Shown: piece by piece, positions 5,552 through 11,665 of the stretch
Position numbering within the stretch: the stretch's first letter is position 1
How the letters are laid out: every line of letters begins with the position of its first letter
Assembly: GCA_025356185.1 (NCBI GenBank)
Contig: JANXUN010000190.1
Span: 1-12,821 of the forward strand
Source of the DNA: Gemmatimonadaceae bacterium
GTDB taxonomy: Bacteria > Gemmatimonadota > Gemmatimonadetes > Gemmatimonadales > Gemmatimonadaceae
Length of the DNA stretch: 12,821 nucleotides
Direction of reading: 5' to 3'
The notes under the pieces: model-generated
What the model saw: the letters and a program-made list of their open reading frames with translations, nothing else
What the model was told of the DNA's origin: nothing
The model's database searches: none
Translations under genes and position numbers: made by a program

Positions 5552-7336
5552 ATGGTTTCGCCACTACGCACGCCGTCGAACGCATCAACGCTCGACGCCC
5601 GTCTGTTCGACAGCGAGATAGGATTTTTTTCGCGGTGGAGTGCAACGGATTCGGTCGACGAAATCGTTGCGCGTCGCGCATCGTCGCTGGTCACCGAACG
5701 CGCGCTGCGGGCACGAACGCGCGAGTGGCGCGACGCATTGACGCGCGTGGATTCACCAGCGATCGCGCTCATCGCGACCGATGGCGTGGAGTTCGCCGCG
5801 GCGATGGTCGGGGCCTTCCATTGCGGCAAGACGGTGTATTTACCAGGTGACACGCGCGACCTCACGTGCAGCACGCTTCGTGAAAGCGGTGTTGTGTTGG
5901 TTGGCGAATTCGACGACAAATGGAATCCGTTGCGCGCACCGCTGCGCGTAGTAACGACAGCTCCCTCGTCCTCGACGCCACCGCATCAGGAATTCGAGCG
6001 CCTCGATGCCGATCGACTGCAGCTCGTCATCTACACGTCCGGGTCGTCCGGCGCGCCGCAGGCACTGCCCAAGCGGTTGAGTCAGTTGCTTGCCGAAGTT
6101 TCCGCTCTCGAGTCGGTATTCGGTGAACGAATCGGTTCAAGCGAAGTATTCGCGACCGTGTCACACCAGCACATTTACGGGCTGTTGTTCAAGATCCTCT
6201 TGCCACTCGCAACGCGCAGAACGTTCGTGTCCGTGGGCGCCGAGTATCCCGAGGAAATTGTTGCGCAGTGCATCGCGCGCGCGACGACGATCATTTCGGG
6301 GCCCGCACACCTCAAGCGCTTGCCGACGAATTTAGATTGGCACCGCGCGCAACCAAATGTCTGCGCGGTATTTTCATCGGGTGGTCCGTTGACGCTCGAC
6401 AATGCGGTCACCGTTGAATCGATAATGGGCAGTGCGCCGATCGAAGTGTATGGCAGTTCGGAAAGTGGTGGAGTGGCGTGGCGTCGACGCTCGCAGGGAA
6501 TCGACCGTGCGTGGACACCTCTTCCTGGTGTGCAGGTAAAGACGACTGCCGACGAACGAATTGCTGTGCAATCGCGCCATCTGCCCGACAGCGAGTGGTT
6601 TACGCTTGCCGATCGCGCCGTCTTCGATGCGAGTGGACACTTCACGTTGCATGGCCGTACCGACCGCATTGCGAAGATTGAAGGGAAGCGCATTTCGCTT
6701 GCGGGCATTGAAGAGACTCTGTTGAACAGCGGTTTGGTGGCCGACGTGCGCGTCGTGCAACTCGCGACCGTGCGCGATGAACTCGGCGCAGTCGTCGTGC
6801 CTACTGCCGACGGATGGGCGCTGATGCGGGCCGAGAGTCCGGACGCACTGCGCGCCCTGTTGCAGCACACCGTTGCCGAGACCACTGAACGTATCGCCCA
6901 TCCGCGTCGCTGGCGGTGGCTTGATGCGCTGCCCGTGAACGCAGTCGGGAAAACCACGCTCGATTCGCTCGCGCACCTGTTCCAGCCTCGCGCGCTCCAC
7001 GTGCCGGCCGCACACGAACTGTCTCGCGACGAGTCGCACGTTGCACTCGAGCTGTACGTCAGCCCACATCTTCAATGTTTTGACGGCCACTTCGCGACAC
7101 TGCCGGTCCTTCCAGGTGTCGCGCAGCTCGATTGGGCGGTGCTGTTTGCGCGCAGCGTGTTTCCTATCACGGGGGAATTCGAACGAATGGAGGCGCTCAA
7201 GTTTCAGCGGCTCTACCGTCCGCAGTTACTGCTGTCGCTCGAGCTTGAGTGGCACGCCGATCGGAAGATGCTGACCTTCCGTTACGTATCGAGCGAAGGT
7301 CCTCACTCGAACGGACGCATCTTCTTCACGCGCTGA
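5552..7336 (+). CDS. apeHI: Fused adenylating ligase (ApeH-like) and hot-dog dehydratase (ApeI-like)
   Basis: A 594-residue two-domain protein. Residues 1 to about 475 are an AMP-dependent acyl-ACP/CoA ligase of the ANL superfamily: P-loop YTSGSSGAPQALPK (161-174), YGSSESGG (300-307), GRTDRIAKIEGKRIS (368-382, hinge) and the C-terminal catalytic lysine in PVNAVGKTTLD (K467). This domain should activate the aromatic carboxylic acid starter and load it on an ACP. Residues about 490-594 are a dehydratase of the ApeI type, with FDGHFATLPVLPGVAQLDWA (510-529; H513), as in FabA/FabZ-like hot-dog enzymes. In the E. coli-type cluster these are two adjacent genes. No stop, frameshift or internal start region separates them here; the linker reads straight through LAHLFQPRALHVPAAHEL. 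The dehydratase domain would work with ApeP from the opposite operon. Confidence 0.92.
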   Translation: MVSPLRTPSNASTLDARLFDSEIGFFSRWSATDSVDEIVARRASSLVTERALRARTREWRDALTRVDSPAIALIATDGVEFAAAMVGAFHCGKTVYLPGDTRDLTCSTLRESGVVLVGEFDDKWNPLRAPLRVVTTAPSSSTPPHQEFERLDADRLQLVIYTSGSSGAPQALPKRLSQLLAEVSALESVFGERIGSSEVFATVSHQHIYGLLFKILLPLATRRTFVSVGAEYPEEIVAQCIARATTIISGPAHLKRLPTNLDWHRAQPNVCAVFSSGGPLTLDNAVTVESIMGSAPIEVYGSSESGGVAWRRRSQGIDRAWTPLPGVQVKTTADERIAVQSRHLPDSEWFTLADRAVFDASGHFTLHGRTDRIAKIEGKRISLAGIEETLLNSGLVADVRVVQLATVRDELGAVVVPTADGWALMRAESPDALRALLQHTVAETTERIAHPRRWRWLDALPVNAVGKTTLDSLAHLFQPRALHVPAAHELSRDESHVALELYVSPHLQCFDGHFATLPVLPGVAQLDWAVLFARSVFPITGEFERMEALKFQRLYRPQLLLSLELEWHADRKMLTFRYVSSEGPHSNGRIFFTR

Positions 7337-7339
7337 TCG

Positions 7340-8095
7340 ATGCAGCGCGACGTCGTGGTCATTCCCGTGTACAATCACGATCGGCAGATCGAACGACTGG
7401 TGCGTTCGATCATCGGGTTTGGACTGCCAGTAATTCTGGTTGACGACGGCAGCAGCAACCCATGTGCGTCGACTCTCGCGCGAATTACCAACGAAAACGT
7501 GTCGCATGTGACACTCGTGGTACACGAGGCAAATCGTGGCAAAGGGGCTGCGGTACTGACAGGACTCGGCGTCGCACATTCGGCTGGCTTCTCGCATGCA
7601 GTGCAGATTGACGCCGACGGACAACACAATGTGAACGATGTGCCGGCGCTCATTGCGTTTTCACGGGCGCGGCCAGATGCAATGGTCACCGGGCAACCGC
7701 AGTTTGATGACTCAATGCCGCGCATCCGCCGGTACTCGCGCTACCTCACGCACGTCATGGTGAGTGTGAACACGCTCACCATGCAATTGCGCGATGCGAT
7801 GTGTGGTTTTCGCGTGTATCCGATCGCGAGGGTCCTCGACATTGCCAGGCGCATCGATTTCGGGCAGCGCATGGATTTCGATATTGAGGTACTCGTGCGC
7901 CTTGACTGGGCTGGCGTGCCGATCGTGTTGCTTCCCACGCGCGTGCAGTATCCCAAAGGGGGCGTTTCGCACTTTCAGCTCGTTCGTGACAACGCCCGCA
8001 TTACGAGCATGCACACGAGGTTGTTTTTCGGAATGCTCATCCGGTCGCCACGATTGATTGTTCGCGCTCTTGTGCCTCAGGCGCCGACCGCGTGA
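7340..8095 (+). CDS. Glycosyltransferase family 2 (equivalent to the N-terminal half of ApeJ)
   Basis: GT-A fold glycosyltransferase of 251 residues that uses a nucleotide- or polyprenyl-linked sugar. Visible motifs are VVIPVYNHD (6-14), LVDDGSS (33-39), NRGKG (65-69), the metal-binding DADGQH (91-96) and a CGFRVYP segment near residue 155. It resembles dolichol-phosphate-mannose synthase-type enzymes but has no obvious multi-span membrane tail. In the canonical aryl polyene cluster ApeJ is, to my recollection, one protein joining a GT2 domain to an LpxL-like acyltransferase; here this gene ends with its own TGA and the acyltransferase follows as a separate gene. It likely glycosylates the lipid carrier to which the polyene is attached; the sugar and acceptor are unknown. 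The ATG lies three bases after the ligase stop. Confidence 0.9.
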   Translation: MQRDVVVIPVYNHDRQIERLVRSIIGFGLPVILVDDGSSNPCASTLARITNENVSHVTLVVHEANRGKGAAVLTGLGVAHSAGFSHAVQIDADGQHNVNDVPALIAFSRARPDAMVTGQPQFDDSMPRIRRYSRYLTHVMVSVNTLTMQLRDAMCGFRVYPIARVLDIARRIDFGQRMDFDIEVLVRLDWAGVPIVLLPTRVQYPKGGVSHFQLVRDNARITSMHTRLFFGMLIRSPRLIVRALVPQAPTA

Positions 8096-9036
8096 GCAAC
8101 CGGCACTGGTCGCAGATTGGCGAAGTCACGATGGCACGCGGCATCAAGGTGCTGTTCGTGCTGCATCGTGCACTCGGCCGCTGGCCGTTTCGCGTGATCA
8201 TGTATCCAACGGTCACGTTCTACCTGCTGCGACATTCGCTGGCACGCCGGTCGTCGCGCGAATATCTCACGCGCGTGTTTCGATCGATCGACCCCTCGCA
8301 CCGGGACGCCTCACTGTGGCAATCGGTGCGTCACGTTGCCGTGTTTGCGGAGTCTCTACTCGAAAAACTCAGAATCTGGTCGGGTGAACTCAAAACCGAA
8401 GACGTCATCCAGCATAATCGCAACGTAGTGAGCGACGAAGTCGAGGCGGGGCGCGGCGGCATGATTTTCGTCTCGCACCTCGGCAACATTGAGGTATGCC
8501 GCGCACTCACGACGCGAAAGAGCGGTATCAAGCTGAACGTGCTCGTTCACACGAAACACGCGGTCGCGTTCAACGCACTGCTGGCCGAGCTCAACCCGAA
8601 GAGCGAACTGAACATCGTGCAGGTCACCGATGTGTCAGCGGATACCGTTATCAGGTTGCGCGAGAAGGTTGACCGCGGTGAATACATTGTCATCGCCTGC
8701 GACCGCGTCGCCGTGACGGGCAACTCTCGGGTTACCTCGGTAGATTTTCTTGGCGCGTCAGCGCGATTCCCGGTTGGACCCTATGTTCTAGCAAGCCTGC
8801 TGCAGTGCCCGACGTACCTGCTATTCTGTATCGCGGAGCAGGGTCGATATCACATGTATTTTGAGCGGTTCCGTGAACGCATTGTGCTTCCGCGAGCATC
8901 GCGCGACAGCGCGATTGCCGACGCCGCGCAGGAGTTTGCCTCGCGACTCGCCTACTTTTGCCAACGAGCACCATATCAGTGGTTCAACTTCTACGATTTT
9001 TGGGGCACGCCCCAGATGGAACGTACTGATGCATGA
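8092..9036 (+). CDS. LpxL/HtrB-like acyltransferase (equivalent to the C-terminal half of ApeJ)
   Basis: Lysophospholipid/lipid A late-acyltransferase family protein, 314 residues. The catalytic HX4E motif is HLGNIE (129-134; H129, E134). Other family blocks are ACDRVAV (202-208, the usual GDR region), DFLGASARFPVGP (218-230) and the C-terminal APYQWFNFYDFW (293-304). The N-terminal HWSQIGE followed by GIKVLFVLHRALGRWP is characteristic of the acyltransferase portion of ApeJ-type proteins. A hydrophobic stretch around 35-48 suggests inner-membrane association. It probably acylates the sugar-bearing carrier made by the preceding glycosyltransferase, using acyl-ACP. GTG at 8092 overlaps the preceding TGA as GTGA, which keeps the two halves coupled although unfused. 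The 3' end overlaps the ammonia-lyase gene by 8 bases. Confidence 0.9.
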   Translation: MSNRHWSQIGEVTMARGIKVLFVLHRALGRWPFRVIMYPTVTFYLLRHSLARRSSREYLTRVFRSIDPSHRDASLWQSVRHVAVFAESLLEKLRIWSGELKTEDVIQHNRNVVSDEVEAGRGGMIFVSHLGNIEVCRALTTRKSGIKLNVLVHTKHAVAFNALLAELNPKSELNIVQVTDVSADTVIRLREKVDRGEYIVIACDRVAVTGNSRVTSVDFLGASARFPVGPYVLASLLQCPTYLLFCIAEQGRYHMYFERFRERIVLPRASRDSAIADAAQEFASRLAYFCQRAPYQWFNFYDFWGTPQMERTDA

Positions 9037-10579
9037 CAGCAACAGAGTCCGTCCGCGCATCGTTACGTTCGGTGAAGGACCACTGACCATCGAAGATGTG
9101 GTGGACCTCGCCTATCAGCGCGCCTCAGCTGCGCTATCAAGCAGTGCAACGGTTCGCGCGCGACTGCAACGCGGCGCAGACTTCGTGGACCGCTTGCTCG
9201 CGGAAGACGGCGTGATCTACGGTGTCACCACCGGCTACGGCGACTCGTGCACGGTGGTGGTACCGCCCGAGCTGATCGAAGAATTGCCCGAGCGGTTGTT
9301 CACGTATCACGGCTGCGGTCTCGGCGAATTTTTAACGGTCGAACAAACGCGCGCGGTCATGGCGACGCGGCTCGCGTCGTTGGCGCAGGGATTTTCTGGT
9401 GTGAGTCTCAAGCTGCTTGAGCAACTCACGAACTTCTTGCAGCACGACATTCTTCCGTTGATTCCAGCCGAAGGATCGGTGGGCGCGAGTGGCGACCTCA
9501 CACCGCTGTCCTATGTGGCGGCCGCGCTGTGCGGACAGCGCGACGTGATTTTTCATGGTGAGCGCATGTCGGCAATGCAGGCGTTGCACGCGACGTCACT
9601 CGAGCCATTGCGTTTGCGTCCGAAAGAAGGGCTCGCGCTCATGAACGGCACCTCCGTCATGACGGCGCTCGCCTGTCTCGCGTACGACCGTGCGATGTAT
9701 GTGAGTGCCATCTCCACGCGCATCACGGCACTTGCGTCGGTGTCGCTCGATGGCAATCCGAAGCACTTCGACAAGGCATTGTTTGCGGCAAAGCCGCACG
9801 TGGGGCAGCAGCGCGTTGCCGCTCGATTGCGCGACGACCTGGCCGCAACGCCGCCCGAGCGCAATGAGCATCGTTTGCAAGATCGATACTCCATTCGCTG
9901 CGCGCCGCATGTCATCGGCGTGCTCGAGGATGCGTCGCCGTGGCTGCGCAGCACGATCGAGAACGAGTTGAACAGTGCGAACGACAATCCGCTCATCGAT
10001 CCCGACGCGGAACTGGTGCTGCACGGGGGACACTTTTATGGCGGGCACATCGCCTTCGCCATGGACGGTCTCAAGACGCTCATCGCAAACATCGCCGATC
10101 TGCTCGACCGACAGTTCGCGCTGCTCGTTGATCAGCGCTTCAACAGCGGACTTGCGTCGAATCTGTCAGGAGCACAGGGCATTCGCAAAACGATCAATCA
10201 TGGTCTCAAGGCGGTGCAGATTGCATCGTCGGCGTGGACGGCCGAGGCGCTGAAGCATACTATGCCCGCGTCGGTGTTCTCGCGTTCCACCGAATGTCAT
10301 AACCAAGACAAGGTGAGCATGGGCACGATCGCGGCTCGCGATTGCCTGCGTGTACTCGATCTCACCGACCAAGTGATCGCGGCGCTGTTGCTCGCTGTGC
10401 GTCAGGGCATTGAGCTGCGGAGTGCGATTACGACCCTGCATCTCACCGACACGATGTCCGCGTTCGTGAGCGCGCTCAATGCACAGATTCCTTTTATCGT
10501 CGAGGATCGTGCACTCGACAGGGACTTGCGTGATCTCGTGAGCGCAGTGCGCGCGAAAACGTGGACGCTGTATGCCTGA
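9029..10579 (+). CDS. MIO-type aromatic amino acid ammonia-lyase (HAL/TAL/PAL family)
   Basis: Non-oxidative deaminase of 516 residues that would make an aryl acrylate from His, Tyr or Phe. The self-formed MIO electrophile is A153-S154-G155 in SVGASGDLTPLSY. Other catalytic landmarks are Y64 in IYGVTTGYG (63-71), N207 in LMNGTS, Y287 and R290 in QDRYSIRC, N320 in SANDNPLI, and HNQDKVSMG (424-432). The substrate-selecting loop reads FTYHGCGLGE (91-100). By eye Y93-H94 align with the His-Leu pair of Rhodobacter TAL and the Ser-His pair of HutH, so it matches neither and the substrate cannot be read off. Its place inside a pigment operon argues for tyrosine or phenylalanine and starter supply. 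The frame stays open to 8861, but ATG 9029 (AGATGGA upstream, 8-base overlap) gives a normal N-terminus. Confidence 0.93.
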   Translation: MHDSNRVRPRIVTFGEGPLTIEDVVDLAYQRASAALSSSATVRARLQRGADFVDRLLAEDGVIYGVTTGYGDSCTVVVPPELIEELPERLFTYHGCGLGEFLTVEQTRAVMATRLASLAQGFSGVSLKLLEQLTNFLQHDILPLIPAEGSVGASGDLTPLSYVAAALCGQRDVIFHGERMSAMQALHATSLEPLRLRPKEGLALMNGTSVMTALACLAYDRAMYVSAISTRITALASVSLDGNPKHFDKALFAAKPHVGQQRVAARLRDDLAATPPERNEHRLQDRYSIRCAPHVIGVLEDASPWLRSTIENELNSANDNPLIDPDAELVLHGGHFYGGHIAFAMDGLKTLIANIADLLDRQFALLVDQRFNSGLASNLSGAQGIRKTINHGLKAVQIASSAWTAEALKHTMPASVFSRSTECHNQDKVSMGTIAARDCLRVLDLTDQVIAALLLAVRQGIELRSAITTLHLTDTMSAFVSALNAQIPFIVEDRALDRDLRDLVSAVRAKTWTLYA

Positions 10580-11024
10580 CCGGGACGCGTCTGGCGGCAA
10601 CCCGGGCGGGCTCGAATGGTCGACAGAAGTGTCGCACAAGGTACAGTTCTACGATCTCGATCCCCTGCAGATTGTATGGCATGGTAATTATGCGAAGTAT
10701 TTCGAGTTGGCGCGCTGCGTACTGCTTGAGCAAATCGGCTACAACTATGCCGAAATGCGCGCGTCGGGGTATTCATGGCCAGTGATCGACATGCACGTGC
10801 GATTCCTGCAGCCGGCGGTGTTTGGACAGGAGATTCTCGTTCGCGCGGAAATTGTCGAGTGGGAACATCGGCTCAAGATCAACTATCTCATTCGGGATGC
10901 GGATACGAAGTTGCGCCTGACGAAAGGGTCAACCGTGCAAGTTGCGGTCAGTCTGGAATCCCGATTGATGTGCCTGCAGTCGCCGACAGTGTTGCTCGAG
11001 CGTCTTGGAGTCGTGCAGCCATGA
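10572..11024 (+). CDS. apeK: ApeK-like 4HBT-family acyl thioesterase
   Basis: Single hot-dog thioesterase of 150 residues related to YbgC/4-hydroxybenzoyl-CoA thioesterases. The signature is VQFYDLDPLQIVWHGNYAKY (24-43), with D30 in the catalytic aspartate position and WHGNY replacing the usual YHANY. The second recognisable block is MHVRFLQPAVFGQEILVRAE (74-93). It could release the finished aryl polyene from its carrier protein or clear stalled intermediates; the family does both and the sequence does not decide. The first 14 residues (rich in Asp, Gly and Pro) are an extension before the fold. The ATG at 10572 overlaps the end of the ammonia-lyase gene by 8 bases, and its TGA overlaps the next start as ATGA. 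Confidence 0.9.
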   Translation: MPDRDASGGNPGGLEWSTEVSHKVQFYDLDPLQIVWHGNYAKYFELARCVLLEQIGYNYAEMRASGYSWPVIDMHVRFLQPAVFGQEILVRAEIVEWEHRLKINYLIRDADTKLRLTKGSTVQVAVSLESRLMCLQSPTVLLERLGVVQP

Positions 11025-11659
11025 AGCGAATCACGATCCTCGCCGTCTGCGCGTTCATCGCAACGCCACCGCTGGCGATGTCGCGTGCGCAGGCGCAAGA
11101 CGAAGCGGCCATCAATCGCATGCAGACCATGATCGCGCGTCCCACCGCAATGTGCGGCTCGTTCGAACAGCTGAAAACGCTGGTCGGCCTCTCGCGTCCC
11201 GTCAAATCATCGGGGCGCTTTTGCGTGATGGCCGAACGCGGCGTTCTGTGGTCGACATTGCTTCCATTTCCGTCGACACTGCGCCTGAGCCGCGCGGAGA
11301 TTGTGGAATCGCGTGGCGATCGCGTGACGTCGCGCCTGACCGCGTCGCAGGAACCCGCCGTTGGGGTGATTAGCGAATTGCTCTTTTCAGTGCTGGCCGG
11401 CGACTTTCGGAAACTGCGTAGCAGCTTTGCAATCAGCGCATCCACCGACGCGCAATCCTGGCACGCGAGACTGGTGCCAACGGACGAGGGCATGAAACGC
11501 GTGATCGGTTCGATAGAACTCATCGGCGGCGAATACGTGCGCCAAATCAACATCAGTGACGCATCGGGCGATCACACGGCCATTACGTTCGCGAACTTTG
11601 CTCCCGGCGAATCGGCGTTTAAGCCGGAAGAACTGCGTGCGTTCAATACCAAGAAGTAA
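11021..11659 (+). CDS. apeL: ApeL-like periplasmic LolA-family lipid carrier
   Basis: Secreted protein of 212 residues. The signal peptide is clear: MKR, a hydrophobic core ITILAVCAFIATPPLA, then a probable cleavage after SRAQA (A25/Q26). The mature part has the pattern of LolA-like outer-membrane lipoprotein carriers: a leading helix region (AINRMQTMIARPTAMCGSFE), then repeated beta strands such as VKSSGRFCVMAERGVLWST and SWHARLVPTDEGMKRVIGSI. It should ferry the hydrophobic aryl polyene lipid across the periplasm between the ApeM exporter and an outer-membrane acceptor such as the DUF3261 lipoprotein; that route is inferred from family and context. The frame is open further upstream, but ATG 11021 gives the signal peptide directly and overlaps the thioesterase TGA by four bases. 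C140-type pairs are not obvious, so disulfides are not claimed. Confidence 0.87.
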   Translation: MKRITILAVCAFIATPPLAMSRAQAQDEAAINRMQTMIARPTAMCGSFEQLKTLVGLSRPVKSSGRFCVMAERGVLWSTLLPFPSTLRLSRAEIVESRGDRVTSRLTASQEPAVGVISELLFSVLAGDFRKLRSSFAISASTDAQSWHARLVPTDEGMKRVIGSIELIGGEYVRQINISDASGDHTAITFANFAPGESAFKPEELRAFNTKK

Positions 11660-11665
11660 CGAGCG

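Noticed and set aside
6175..6957. 260-codon minus-strand frame antisense to the ligase domain
   Set aside because: Ser/Arg/Thr-rich shadow; the plus strand encodes unambiguous ANL-superfamily motifs.
8861..9028. Longer start for the ammonia-lyase
   Set aside because: The 56 extra residues overlap the LpxL-like coding region and have no family similarity; ATG 9029 has an upstream purine-rich site.
10775..11020. Longer start for the LolA-like gene
   Set aside because: It overlaps the thioesterase gene and hides a clean signal peptide that begins at ATG 11021.
11660..11665. Possible terminator between apeL and apeM
   Set aside because: Only six bases separate the genes and no stem-loop with a T-run is present; the genes look co-transcribed.
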